NCBI RefSeq assembly: GCF_007858435.1
Contig: NZ_VIGW01000013.1
Coordinates: 1-64,000 of the forward strand
Reading direction: 5' to 3'
Source of the DNA: Tsukamurella asaccharolytica
GTDB taxonomy: Bacteria > Actinomycetota > Actinomycetes > Mycobacteriales > Mycobacteriaceae
Length of the DNA: 64,000 nucleotides
The notes beneath the pieces are model-generated. The model was not told where the DNA came from. It saw only the letters and a list, made by a program, of their open reading frames with translations, and made no database searches. Positions 27,555-35,913 of this stretch are shown here, in pieces (position 1 is the first letter of the stretch; each line of letters starts with the position of its first letter). The position numbers and the translations under genes are program-made.

Positions 27555-28313
27555 ATGTGCGGACGCTACGCGGTGACCACCGATCCGGCGCTGTTGGCGG
27601 CGGAGATCGACGCCGAGGACGAGACCGAGGGCGTGGAACTGGACGTGCCGGGCTTCAACGTCGCGCCCACGACGACCGTCGTCGCCGTCGTCTCCCGGCA
27701 CTCGCGGGAGGCGCCGGACGATCCGGCCACCCGTCGGCTGCGCGCGATGCGCTGGGGTCTGCTGCCGCACTGGCAGAAGACCCTGGGCGGCCCGCCGCTG
27801 TTCAACGCGCGCGCCGAGTCCGTCGACGAGAAGCCCGCCTTCCGCACGGCGATCAAGTCCAAGCGCTGCCTGATCCCGATGGACGGCTGGTACGAGTGGC
27901 AGGTCCTCGACCCGGACGCCAAGAAGCCGCGCAAGCAGCCCACCTACCTCACCCCGGTGGACGGGACGCGCTTGTACATCGCAGGCCTGTGGTCGGTGTG
28001 GCGGCCGGCCGGGGCGGGAGTCGACGTGCCGCCGACCCTGTCGGCGACGGTGCTGACCACCGACGCGGTCGGCCCGCTCCGCGCCGTGCACGACCGGATG
28101 CCACTGATCCTCACCCCGGAATCCTTCGACGAGTGGCTGAACCCGGACGCCCCCGTCGACCCGGTACTGCTGCGCCCGCCCGCCCTCGACGTGGCCGAGC
28201 GGATTGAGATCCGCCCGGTGTCCAGCCTGGTCAACGCCGTCGCCAACACGGGCCCCGAGCTGATCGAGCGCGTCGAGCCCGGGAGCGAGCCGGGTCAACT
28301 GAGCCTGCTGTAG
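27555..28313 (+). CDS. SRAP-domain (HMCES/YedK-like) abasic-site protein
   Basis: SOS-response-associated peptidase fold that forms a stable covalent link with abasic sites in single-stranded DNA and so protects forks. The 252-residue protein starts MCGRYAV, so Cys2 becomes the N-terminal nucleophile after Met removal. Other SRAP landmarks are FNVAPTT, MRWGLLPHW, FNARAES, RCLIPMDGWYEW and the His in VHDRMPLIL. ATG at 27555 is fixed by the need for Cys2. It is syntenic with Rv3226c. It ends at a large inverted repeat shared with the converging gene. Confidence 0.93.
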   Translation: MCGRYAVTTDPALLAAEIDAEDETEGVELDVPGFNVAPTTTVVAVVSRHSREAPDDPATRRLRAMRWGLLPHWQKTLGGPPLFNARAESVDEKPAFRTAIKSKRCLIPMDGWYEWQVLDPDAKKPRKQPTYLTPVDGTRLYIAGLWSVWRPAGAGVDVPPTLSATVLTTDAVGPLRAVHDRMPLILTPESFDEWLNPDAPVDPVLLRPPALDVAERIEIRPVSSLVNAVANTGPELIERVEPGSEPGQLSLL

Positions 28314-28379
28314 CCGCTGCGCTGCGCCGCGGGTGCGGGCCCTCGCCGGAGGAACGGGGCGAGTACACGTCATGATCGT

Positions 28380-28452
28380 CATACAGAAAATGAATAACGC
28401 CTGGTCGTCCACGTGATGTGGTGCCGACCAGGCGTTATTCATTTTCTGTATG
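28380..28452. terminator. 28-base perfect inverted repeat, likely bidirectional terminator
   Basis: Arms 28380-28407 and 28425-28452 are perfect reverse complements over 28 bases, with a 17-base loop that itself contains CCAC/GTGG. The outer parts are AT-rich (CAGAAAATGAATAACG), unlike the surrounding DNA, and give T-rich tails in both directions. It lies between two converging genes, so a bidirectional terminator is the simplest reading. The arm length also allows a small mobile or REP-like element. Confidence 0.75.
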
Positions 28453-28502
28453 GAGTTCTCGAGGCGCGACCTCATGTACGCCCCTGCGGAAGCCCCGTCG
28501 GC

Positions 28503-29855
28503 CTACGCGATCGTGCGGATCAGCTTCTTGTTGAGGAACTCCTCGATGCCCAGGGGGCCCATCTCGCGGCCGAAGCCGGAGCGCTTCACGCCACCGAAGG
28601 GAAGCTCCGCCCCCTCGGCGAGCACGCCGTTGACGAAGACCATTCCCGCCTGGATGCCGTTCGCGAGGCGGGCTGCCTGCTCCGGGTCGGTGGTGAAGAC
28701 GTAGGAGCCGAGACCGAAGGGGGTGTCGTTGGCGAGAGCGAGGGCCTCGCCTTCGCCCTCCACCCGGTAGACCGTGGCGACGGGCCCGAACAGCTCCTGC
28801 CCGAATGCCGGGTTGTCCTCGGTGACGTTGGTGAGTACGGCGGGCGGGTAGAAGGCGCCGTCGCGCCGGCCCTCGATGGCGAGGCGCGCGCCCGCTTCCA
28901 CAGCCTGGTTGACCTGCGTCTCGAGGGTGATCGCGGCGCGCTCCGAGGAGAGCGGCGCGATCCCGTCGCCGGCGGCGAGGAGTTTGCCGGTGAACTTCGT
29001 GAGGAAGTCGTCGTAGAGTTCCGCGGTCACGATGAACCGCTTCGCCGCATTGCAGGACTGGCCGGTGTTGTCGAGGCGAGCGGCCACGGCGGCGTCGACG
29101 GTGGCGTCGAGGTCGTCGGTCGAGAGGACGATGAACGGATCCGAGCCGCCCAGCTCCAGTACGCACTTCTTCAGGTTCCGTCCGGCGACCTCGGCGACGG
29201 CCGCGCCCGCCCGCTCCGAGCCGGTCAGGGAGACCGCGGCCACCCGCGGGTCGGCGATGATGTCGGCCGCCTGCTCGTTGGTGACCCGGATGTTGACGTA
29301 CGCGCCCGACGGCAGGCCCGCCTCGTTGAAGATCACCTGCATCGCCTCGGCCGACTCGGGGCACTGCGGCGCGTGCTTGAGCAGGATCGTGTTGCCCGCG
29401 ACCAGGTTCGGGCCGGCGAACCGGGCCACCTGGTAGTACGGGAAGTTCCACGGCATGATTCCGAACAGCACCCCGATGGGGGAGCGGCGGATCACCGCGG
29501 TGCCGTCACCCTCGAGTAGATCCAGCGGCTGGTCGGCGAGGAGCTTCTCGGCGTTGTCGGCGTAGTAGGTGTAGATCGCGGCGGAGAAGTCGACCTCGCC
29601 GAGCGCGTCCTCGAGCGGCTTGCCCATCTCCCGCTGGATGATCCGGGCGAGCGTCTCGCGGCGCTCGGTGTGCAGCTCGGCGACGCGACGCACCAGCGCG
29701 GCCCGCTCCGCGACCGTCGACTGCTGCGGCCACGTCCGCGCGGCCCGCGACGCCGCGTCGATCGCCGCCTCGATCTCGGCGGGCTCGGCGGTGGGGTAGG
29801 TCTGCAGCACCTCGCCGGTGGCGGGGTCGGTGACCGCGTACTGGATCTCGGGCAT
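28503..29855 (-). CDS. NAD(P)-dependent aldehyde dehydrogenase (succinate-semialdehyde type)
   Basis: Oxidises an aldehyde to its acid. The 450-residue protein has the ALDH landmarks MPWNFPYYQ, the cofactor motif LTGSERAG, general base E234 (LELGGSDPF), nucleophile C268 (NTGQSCNAAKRF) and LFGPVATVYRV. ATG at 29855 is set by AAGGAGAT at ideal spacing. It resembles short GabD1-like succinate-semialdehyde dehydrogenases, but the substrate is not certain. The acyl-CoA reductase on the same strand 119 bases upstream makes long-chain aldehydes or alcohols, so a fatty-aldehyde role is possible. Confidence 0.88.
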   Translation of the reverse strand: MPEIQYAVTDPATGEVLQTYPTAEPAEIEAAIDAASRAARTWPQQSTVAERAALVRRVAELHTERRETLARIIQREMGKPLEDALGEVDFSAAIYTYYADNAEKLLADQPLDLLEGDGTAVIRRSPIGVLFGIMPWNFPYYQVARFAGPNLVAGNTILLKHAPQCPESAEAMQVIFNEAGLPSGAYVNIRVTNEQAADIIADPRVAAVSLTGSERAGAAVAEVAGRNLKKCVLELGGSDPFIVLSTDDLDATVDAAVAARLDNTGQSCNAAKRFIVTAELYDDFLTKFTGKLLAAGDGIAPLSSERAAITLETQVNQAVEAGARLAIEGRRDGAFYPPAVLTNVTEDNPAFGQELFGPVATVYRVEGEGEALALANDTPFGLGSYVFTTDPEQAARLANGIQAGMVFVNGVLAEGAELPFGGVKRSGFGREMGPLGIEEFLNKKLIRTIA

Positions 29856-29974
29856 CGTCGGATCTCCTTGTGGGGGATGGGAACGGTTCACTCCCCACGA
29901 TAGGCAGATTCGACGGCGCTCGCGCCCGGTCCGCGGTTACTGCTGTGCGAAGTGCTGTACGGCACTGCGCGCAC

Positions 29975-32074
29975 CTACCAGTTGATGCCGGGCAGGCGGT
30001 TGAGGGTCTTGCGGGCGAGGCGTCGCAGTCCCTGATCGCCGGAGATGCCGAACAGCGGGCTGACGGCGGCGGTGGAGATGTCCTTCGAGAGGTCCTTGGT
30101 GGCCGCGAGCCGCCCGCGCGGTGTATCCACCTCGGCCACATCGACGTCCAGCACCTTCGCCGCGCCCTCTCCGCCGCCCTCGGGCTCCGGGAACAGGAGG
30201 TAGCCCTGGTGCTGGGCCGCGGCCGCGATGCGCGGAGAGAGGAACTGGCCGAACTGGGCGAGGGTGCCGAGCGGGGTGTCGATGCGCCGGGGCCGCTCGA
30301 CGATCGCGCGCACCACGATCTGGCCGGCCTTCTCCACGGACAGCGCCATCGCGTTGTCGTACGCCTCGGTCGGCGCGATCATCCGCGTGCGAGTGAGCGG
30401 CATGTGGATGTTGGTGAAGGTCACGTGATCCGACATGGTCTCGGCCGCCGTGATGTCGCTGAAGGCCTCGAGTGCCGACTTCGACGCGATGTACGCCGCG
30501 AACCGCGGGCCGCGCACCTGCACCCCGATCGAGGACACGTTGACCACGTGACCCGACTTGCGGGCGATCATGTGCGGCAACAGCTCCAGGATCAGGTAGA
30601 CGGCGCCGAAGTAGTTGACCGCCATGGTGCGCTGGTAGTCGTGCGCGCGGTCGACGGAGTCGACCGTGGCCCGCCGGATGGACCTTCCGGCGCTGTTGAC
30701 CAGCACGTCCACGTGGCCGTGCTCGGCGAGGATCTGAGCGACGGTGGTGCGCACGGCCTCCGGATCGGTGACGTCGCACTGGTACGCGCGGATGATTCCC
30801 TTGGGCACGCCCGGAGTTCCGGGCTCGGCCTCGATCCGGTGTACGGCGTCGGCCAGGTCCTCGGGCTTGCGGGCGACGATGAAGACGTTGGCGCCCTTGA
30901 CAACCGCCTGCTTCGCGGCCTCGCGGCCGATGCCGGAGGAGCCGCCCGTCAGCAGGATGTGCTTGCCCACGAGCGGGCCGCGGGGGTCGTCGCGGCGGTT
31001 GCGCGACGGGTCGAGGTGTCCGGCCCAGTAGTGGAACAGTCTCGGACCGTACGACTTCAGGCGCGGCAGCGCCACGCCGTACCGGCTCAGCACGCGGTGC
31101 GTCGCCTCCGAGTCGAACCGGGTGTTGTAGAACGGGTGGTCCAGCAGCGACGGCGGGATGCCGAGCTGGCGCGCGATGGTGTCGCGCAGCGCCCGCACCT
31201 CGCCTCGGCGGCCGATCCGCGCCGCGAACTCGCCCAGCGGCGCGCTCGGCACCGGCAGCGTCTTCGGGCCGGAGAAGGCGGGCGCGATCGCCTCGTAGAT
31301 CGTCGCCATGCTCTGACCCTTGGGGTCGGCCAGGTGGTAGACGGTGCCCGGCGCCGGTGGCGCGGTGACCAGCGCGACGATCGCAGCCGCCACGAAGTCC
31401 ACCGGCACGACGTTGGTGTAGCCCAGATTCGCGAACGGCACGTGCAGGTGGTGCGGGATGGTCCCCATGAGCCGCAGGAACGGGAAGAAGTAGTAGGGGC
31501 CGTCGATCTTGTCGATCGCGCCCGTCATCGAGTCGCCCACCACGATCGACGGCCGGTAGATCTGCCACGGCACCGTCGACTCGCGCACGAGGCGCTCGGA
31601 TTCGTACTTGGTGCGGTGGTACGGGGTGGGGAGGAACTGCGCGACGTCGAAGTCGGACTCGGCGAACCAACCCTCGTGGTTGCCGGCCACCGCCAGCGAG
31701 GAGACGTGGTGGATCGTGGCGCCGAGCCGGTCCGCGAGCTCCAGCACGTTCCGCGTGCCGTCGACGTTGGTCAGCTGCTGGAGCTCCTCGGGGGCGTCCA
31801 TGTCGTAGACCGCCGCAAGGTGGATCACGTGGTCGACGTGCTCCGGGAGGTCGCCGGGGGTGATGCCGAGGCCGGGCCGCGTGACGTCGCCGGCGACGGG
31901 CACGACCTGCGGGGCGAGCTCGTGGCCCAGATCCGCGATGAGCCGCTCGAACCGGGGGAGCGAGGCGTCGCGCACCAGCAGGTAGATCGGGCTGTCGCGG
32001 TCCGCAGCGGCGAGCCGCGCCACGACGGCACGGCCGATGAAGCCCGTCCCGCCCGTGACGAAGTAGCTGGCCAT
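29975..32074 (-). CDS. Two-domain fatty acyl-CoA reductase
   Basis: A 699-residue fusion of two Rossmann reductases. Residues 1-365 form a thioester-reductase-like extended SDR (TGGTGFIG 7-14; Y152-x3-K156). Residues 366-699 form a classical SDR (TGGSSGIG 376-383; Y528-x3-K532). This is the layout of bacterial fatty acyl-CoA reductases (Marinobacter type; mycobacterial Rv3391-like), which reduce acyl-CoA through the aldehyde to the fatty alcohol with NADPH. Fatty alcohol is the co-substrate of wax ester synthases, and one such homologue lies at 11252. ATG at 32074 opens directly on the first motif. Confidence 0.85.
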   Translation of the reverse strand: MASYFVTGGTGFIGRAVVARLAAADRDSPIYLLVRDASLPRFERLIADLGHELAPQVVPVAGDVTRPGLGITPGDLPEHVDHVIHLAAVYDMDAPEELQQLTNVDGTRNVLELADRLGATIHHVSSLAVAGNHEGWFAESDFDVAQFLPTPYHRTKYESERLVRESTVPWQIYRPSIVVGDSMTGAIDKIDGPYYFFPFLRLMGTIPHHLHVPFANLGYTNVVPVDFVAAAIVALVTAPPAPGTVYHLADPKGQSMATIYEAIAPAFSGPKTLPVPSAPLGEFAARIGRRGEVRALRDTIARQLGIPPSLLDHPFYNTRFDSEATHRVLSRYGVALPRLKSYGPRLFHYWAGHLDPSRNRRDDPRGPLVGKHILLTGGSSGIGREAAKQAVVKGANVFIVARKPEDLADAVHRIEAEPGTPGVPKGIIRAYQCDVTDPEAVRTTVAQILAEHGHVDVLVNSAGRSIRRATVDSVDRAHDYQRTMAVNYFGAVYLILELLPHMIARKSGHVVNVSSIGVQVRGPRFAAYIASKSALEAFSDITAAETMSDHVTFTNIHMPLTRTRMIAPTEAYDNAMALSVEKAGQIVVRAIVERPRRIDTPLGTLAQFGQFLSPRIAAAAQHQGYLLFPEPEGGGEGAAKVLDVDVAEVDTPRGRLAATKDLSKDISTAAVSPLFGISGDQGLRRLARKTLNRLPGINW

Positions 32075-32141
32075 ATCACGAACCTACTTTCCACTGCGTC
32101 CGCCGCCAAAACCGGGCGGGTCGCCCATCATCCCCTGCGTA

Positions 32142-32630
32142 TCACGGCGCGGCGAGCGGCGCCACTGTCGCGGAGGTCACAGCCACCAGGTCCGACGGTG
32201 CCAGCTCGACCTCCAGGCCCCGTCGGCCGGCGGAGCAGAAGACGGTATCGAAGCCGAGCGCGGACTCGTCGATCGCCGTCGGCAGGCGCTTGCGCTGCCC
32301 GAGCGGGGAGACGCCGCCGAGCACGTAGCCGGTGACGCGCCGCACGTCGGCGGGGTCGGCCATCGCCGGCCGGTGCAGACGCAGCGCGGCGCCCGCGGCT
32401 TTGAGGCTGAGCTTGCCGGAGGTGGGGACGATCGCGACGGCGAGCTGCTTCCCGTCGTCGATCACCAGCGTCTTGAAGACGCGCGCCGGGTCGTGGCCGA
32501 GCGCCCGCGCCGCCTCGCCCCCGAACGACTCCGCCCGCGGATCGTGCGCGTACTCGTGCACGCGGAACTCGATCCCCGCGGCCTGCAGCGCCGCGATCGC
32601 CGGCGTCGCCGCGGCGTTCTTCTTGCCCAT
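32142..32630 (-). CDS. ybaK: YbaK-type Cys-tRNA(Pro)/Cys-tRNA(Cys) deacylase
   Basis: Editing enzyme that hydrolyses mischarged Cys-tRNA(Pro). The 162-residue protein begins MGKKNAAATPAIAALQAAG and contains VFKTLVIDDGKQLAVAIVP, the catalytic-lysine region SGKLSLKAAGAA, GYVLGGVSPLGQRKRLPT and FCSAGRRGLEVEL, all typical of YbaK. ATG at 32630 gives the normal length; longer forms would run through the sigH promoter region. It is transcribed away from sigH. Confidence 0.92.
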   Translation of the reverse strand: MGKKNAAATPAIAALQAAGIEFRVHEYAHDPRAESFGGEAARALGHDPARVFKTLVIDDGKQLAVAIVPTSGKLSLKAAGAALRLHRPAMADPADVRRVTGYVLGGVSPLGQRKRLPTAIDESALGFDTVFCSAGRRGLEVELAPSDLVAVTSATVAPLAAP

Positions 32631-32793
32631 GCGGCCAGTCAAGCAGGCGGGCACGGGCGCCGGACGACAGGCCCGCGGCTGTTCACACCCGGTGTGCCCG
32701 GCGCTGCCGATCCGCTGAGTGGGGCGATCGAGCACGCCGGGGGCACAGGCCTGCCCAGGGTTCGGCTCCGCCTGCGCTGATCCGGACACCGCG

Positions 32794-32819
32794 GGAACAA
32801 GCCGACGGGCAGCGCTGTT
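32794..32819 (+). promoter_or_regulatory. SigH-type autoregulatory promoter of sigH
   Basis: GGAAC (32794-32798), an 18-base spacer and GTT (32817-32819) match the SigH/SigR promoter consensus exactly. The predicted start of transcription is near 32826-32830, where an in-frame GTG (32829) lies, 54 bases before the usual ATG. SigH therefore probably activates its own gene. The stress transcript could also be translated as a longer, leaderless form. Confidence 0.78.
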
Positions 32820-32882
32820 GCAGAGGTCGTGAATGCAGGTAGCGGCGCAGCGGTCCTCGAGCGACCGGTAGCCTTCGACGGT

Positions 32883-33557
32883 ATGACGGACGGGGACATC
32901 ACGCACGTGGCGGATCTGGACTCGGCCCCCGACGAGGTGACCGAGACGCCGGAACAGCTCACGGCCCGCTTCGAGGCCGAGGCGCTGCCGCTGCTCGATC
33001 AGCTGTACGGCGCCGCGCTGCGGATGACCCGCAATCCGGCGGACGCCGAGGACCTCGTCCAGGAGACCTACGTGAAGGCCTACAGTGCCTTCCGCAGCTT
33101 CAAGAAGGGCACCAACCTCAAGGCCTGGCTGTACCGGATTCTCACCAACACCTACATCAACGGCTACCGCAAGAAGCAGCGGCAGCCCGCGCAGTACCCC
33201 ACCGACGAGATCACCGACTGGCAGCTCGCGGCCACGGCGGAGCACAGCTCCACCGGCCTGCGCTCGGCGGAGATCGAGGCGCTGGACGCGCTGCCCGACG
33301 ACGAGATCAAGCAGGCTCTCGCGCAGCTCCCCGAGGACTTCCGGATGGCGGTGTACTACGCCGACGTGGAGGGATTCCCCTACAAGGAGATCGCCGAGAT
33401 CATGGGTACCCCCATCGGCACGGTCATGTCGCGGCTGCACCGCGGCCGGCGGCAGCTCCGTGCCGAGCTCGAGGGCGTCGCGCGGGAGCGCGGCTTCCTC
33501 CGGGGGCAGGATTCCGACGGTGCCGAGGGCCCCGCCGATCAGGAGGTCGAGAAGTGA
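32883..33557 (+). CDS. sigH: RNA polymerase sigma factor SigH (SigR type)
   Basis: ECF sigma factor for oxidative, thiol and heat stress. The 224-residue protein has region 2 ([58 protein letters not shown]) and region 4 ([40 protein letters not shown]). ATG at 32883 gives the N-terminus seen in M. tuberculosis SigH. An in-frame GTG at 32829 would add 18 residues and coincides with the predicted transcription start, recalling the long SigR isoform of Streptomyces. The stop overlaps the anti-sigma gene (GTGA). A consensus SigH promoter lies upstream. Confidence 0.96.
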   Translation: MTDGDITHVADLDSAPDEVTETPEQLTARFEAEALPLLDQLYGAALRMTRNPADAEDLVQETYVKAYSAFRSFKKGTNLKAWLYRILTNTYINGYRKKQRQPAQYPTDEITDWQLAATAEHSSTGLRSAEIEALDALPDDEIKQALAQLPEDFRMAVYYADVEGFPYKEIAEIMGTPIGTVMSRLHRGRRQLRAELEGVARERGFLRGQDSDGAEGPADQEVEK

Positions 33558-33835
33558 CGTACTCATCGGACGGCAATCCGGACCTGGAGCTCGACTGCTC
33601 CGCCGTGATGGCGGACATCTGGCTGCTCCTGGACAACGAGTGCGACTCGGCCGCCAAGGAGCGTCTCAAGGCGCACATCGACGGCTGTTCGCAGTGCCTG
33701 TCGCACTACGGCATCGAGCAGCAGATCAAGTCGCTCGTGAACCGCAAGTGCGGCGGCGAACGCGCGCCCGAGGGGCTGCGCGAGCGGCTCACCATCAGCA
33801 TTCGGCACACCGAGGTGCGTTTCCGCGCGGAGTAG
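33554..33835 (+). CDS. rshA: Zinc-containing anti-sigma factor RshA
   Basis: Binds and inhibits SigH under reducing conditions and releases it when its zinc-bound cysteines are oxidised. The 93-residue protein has the ZAS signature HxxxCxxC (HIDGCSQC) and upstream Cys residues ([17 protein letters not shown]), plus a late Cys in NRKCGG. GTG at 33554 overlaps the sigH stop by four bases, giving tight translational coupling and matched amounts. A strong hairpin terminator follows 33 bases after the stop. Confidence 0.93.
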   Translation: MTYSSDGNPDLELDCSAVMADIWLLLDNECDSAAKERLKAHIDGCSQCLSHYGIEQQIKSLVNRKCGGERAPEGLRERLTISIRHTEVRFRAE

Positions 33836-33868
33836 CTGCGCGCCGCGCCACCGCCAGCGCAGACAGGA

Positions 33869-33905
33869 CGAGGGCCCGTCGACGATCATCGTCGACGGGC
33901 CCTCG
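33869..33905. terminator. Strong palindromic terminator after rshA
   Basis: CGAGGGCCCGTCGACGAT (33869-33886) and ATCGTCGACGGGCCCTCG (33888-33905) are perfect reverse complements around a single central base. The real loop would be a few bases wider. It lies between rshA and the converging bL37 gene and could stop both. Confidence 0.8.
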
Positions 33906-33932
33906 CGCGCAAGTCACATGAAACCTGAGGGA

Positions 33933-34007
33933 TCAGGAGTTCGGGCGCTTGCCGTGGTTCGCAGCGTTCTTCTTCCGCGAGCGCTTCTTACGTCCACGCT
34001 TGCCCAT
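33933..34007 (-). CDS. Ribosomal protein bL37, 24 residues
   Basis: A very short gene: ATG at 34007, stop at 33933-33935. The product begins MGKRGRKKRSRKKNAANH and ends GKRPNS. It is almost all basic and matches bL37, the small actinobacterial 50S subunit protein (AURKAIP1/COX24-like) first seen in mycobacterial ribosome structures. GGAAGGAG sits at good spacing before the ATG. It lies between rshA and pdtaS and is easily missed because of its size. Confidence 0.92.
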   Translation of the reverse strand: MGKRGRKKRSRKKNAANHGKRPNS

Positions 34008-34093
34008 GGCGGTCTCCTTCCTGTCCGTCAACCACACACGCAGTACCCGCTATTGTTTCACGACGGCACCGACGACGACAAAAAGGCGATCCC

Positions 34094-35587
34094 ATGGCCT
34101 CCCTCGCCGACCTCCTGGCGATCCACACCGACCTCCCGGGGCGGGCCGCCCGGCACCTGCAGCGGATCGCCGGCGAGTGGCAGCTGCTGGCCGATCTTTC
34201 GTTCGCCGACCTGCGGTTGTGGGTCCGCGACGACCCGGCGGGTGACACCACGGACCCCGTGTACATCTGCATCGCCCAGTGCCGGCCCAACACCACCTCC
34301 ACGGTGTACGACTCCGACGGGGTCGGCGTCGTCGTCCCGCCGTGGGAGGCGCCCACGCTGCACGCCGCGTTCGAAGGCGGGGTGGTGGTGCGCGGGGTGA
34401 CCCCGGCGTGGACCGGTCCCGCCCGGGTGCGGCGCGAGGCCGTCCCGGTGCCCTCCGACGGCGACGTGGTCGCCGTCCTCACGCGCGACTTCAACGTCAC
34501 CCACCCGCGCACCCCGAGTCCCCTCGAGGTGGCGTACACCGAGTGCGCCGACGACCTGTGCACGATGGTCGCGGAGGGTACCTTCCCCGAGCGCGAGGAA
34601 CTGCCCACGGGCGAGGCGGAGCCCCGGGCGGGCGACGGCTTCATCCGGCTCGACGGGGCCGGCCGCGTGGTCTTCGCGAGCCCCAACGCGCAGTCCGCCT
34701 ACCGCCGGATGGGCGCGCACACCGACCTCGAGAGCAGCGAGCTCGCCGAGGCGACCGCCGAGCTCGTCGGTGACAGCTTCGAGTCCGAGGACCTCGCCAC
34801 CGCCCTCGAGGGTGCGCTGCGGCGCGGCGAGGGCTCGCGGATCGAGCTCACGAAGGGCGGCGTCACCGTCGTCCTCCGGGTTCTGGGCCTGCATCCGGGC
34901 GGTCGGCACGACGGTGCGGTGGTCCTGCTCCGCGACGTCACCGAGCTCAAGCGCCGCGACCGCGCCCTCATCTCCAAGGATGCGACGATCCGCGAGATCC
35001 ATCACCGGGTCAAGAACAACCTGCAGTCGGTCTCGGCGCTGCTGCGCCTGCAGGCCCGGCGTACCCGCAACGACGAGGCCAAGCGGGCCCTGCTGGAGTC
35101 GGTGCGGCGCGTGGCCTCCATCGCGCTGGTCCACGAGACCCTGTCCATGAGCGTCGACGAGCACGTCGACATCGACGAGGTCGTCGACCGGCTCATCCCG
35201 ATCATGGGGGACGTGACCCCGGGCGGCGGCTCGGCGGCGGTCACCGTCGTCCGCCGGGGCGATGTCGGCCCGCTCGACGCCGACCGCGCGATGCCGCTGG
35301 TCATGGTCGTCACCGAGCTGATCCAGAACGCCATGGAGCACGCGTACGCGCCGGGGGAATCGGGCACCATCGAGCTGCTCGCGCAGCGGTCGACGAGGAT
35401 GCTGGAGGTCACCGTCCGGGACGACGGTGCCGGACTGCCGCCCGGCTTCAGCCTCGGGAGCTCGGACCGGCTGGGGCTGCAGATCGTGCAGACGCTGGTG
35501 AAGTCCGAGCTGGGCGGCACGCTGAGCCTGACCTCGCGGCACGGGGGTACGGACGCGGTGCTCCACGTCCCGCTGCAGCCCGTCTGA
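34094..35587 (+). CDS. pdtaS: Sensor histidine kinase PdtaS
   Basis: Soluble HisKA_2/HWE-type histidine kinase. Its partner PdtaR is an ANTAR RNA-binding antiterminator, not encoded in this window. The 497-residue protein has an N-terminal GAF domain (about 1-160), a PAS domain (about 180-290), and the HisKA_2 box IREIHHRVKNNLQSVSALL with the phosphorylated His at about 303. The ATPase domain has an N box ELIQNAMEHAY and G boxes VRDDGAGLPPG and DRLGLQIV. No membrane segment is present. ATG at 34094 is accepted although its ribosome-binding site is weak. Confidence 0.94.
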   Translation: MASLADLLAIHTDLPGRAARHLQRIAGEWQLLADLSFADLRLWVRDDPAGDTTDPVYICIAQCRPNTTSTVYDSDGVGVVVPPWEAPTLHAAFEGGVVVRGVTPAWTGPARVRREAVPVPSDGDVVAVLTRDFNVTHPRTPSPLEVAYTECADDLCTMVAEGTFPEREELPTGEAEPRAGDGFIRLDGAGRVVFASPNAQSAYRRMGAHTDLESSELAEATAELVGDSFESEDLATALEGALRRGEGSRIELTKGGVTVVLRVLGLHPGGRHDGAVVLLRDVTELKRRDRALISKDATIREIHHRVKNNLQSVSALLRLQARRTRNDEAKRALLESVRRVASIALVHETLSMSVDEHVDIDEVVDRLIPIMGDVTPGGGSAAVTVVRRGDVGPLDADRAMPLVMVVTELIQNAMEHAYAPGESGTIELLAQRSTRMLEVTVRDDGAGLPPGFSLGSSDRLGLQIVQTLVKSELGGTLSLTSRHGGTDAVLHVPLQPV

Positions 35588-35606
35588 GCCGGCCCGGCCC
35601 GCGCAC

Positions 35607-35642
35607 GACGAAGGCCCGGTGGAGATCCACCGGGCCTTCGTC
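35607..35642. terminator. Bidirectional terminator between pdtaS and whiB1
   Basis: GACGAAGGCCCGGTGGA (35607-35623) pairs perfectly with TCCACCGGGCCTTCGTC (35626-35642) across the central GA. It lies between converging pdtaS and whiB1. The T tracts are weak, as is common in this GC-rich DNA. Confidence 0.78.
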
Positions 35643-35658
35643 CAAGGCGGTCCGCTTC

Positions 35659-35913
35659 TCAGACAGCGGTGCGCGTGCGCGTCCGCGCATTGCGGCGCTT
35701 GAGCGCGCGGCGCTCGTCCTCGCTCATGCCGCCCCACACGCCGGCGTCCTGGCCCGACTCGAGGGCCCAGGACAGGCACTCGGCGGTCACGGGGCAGCGA
35801 TTGCAGACCAGCTTGGCGTCAGCGATCTGCGCGATGGCCGGACCGCTGTTGCCCACGGGGAAGAACAGCTCAGGATCCTCGTCGCGACAGATGGCCTTGT
35901 GGCGCCAATCCAT
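35659..35913 (-). CDS. whiB1: WhiB1 iron-sulfur transcription factor
   Basis: Essential [4Fe-4S] regulator that reacts with nitric oxide and binds the housekeeping sigma factor. The 84-residue protein equals the M. tuberculosis length. Cluster cysteines are C9, C37, C40 and C46 (CRDEDPELFFPVG; LVCNRCPVTAEC). The GVWGG turn and the basic end RRALKRRNARTRTRT follow. ATG at 35913 has GAAGGAG upstream. A long intergenic region with a promoter and CRP-like site precedes it. Confidence 0.96.
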   Translation of the reverse strand: MDWRHKAICRDEDPELFFPVGNSGPAIAQIADAKLVCNRCPVTAECLSWALESGQDAGVWGGMSEDERRALKRRNARTRTRTAV

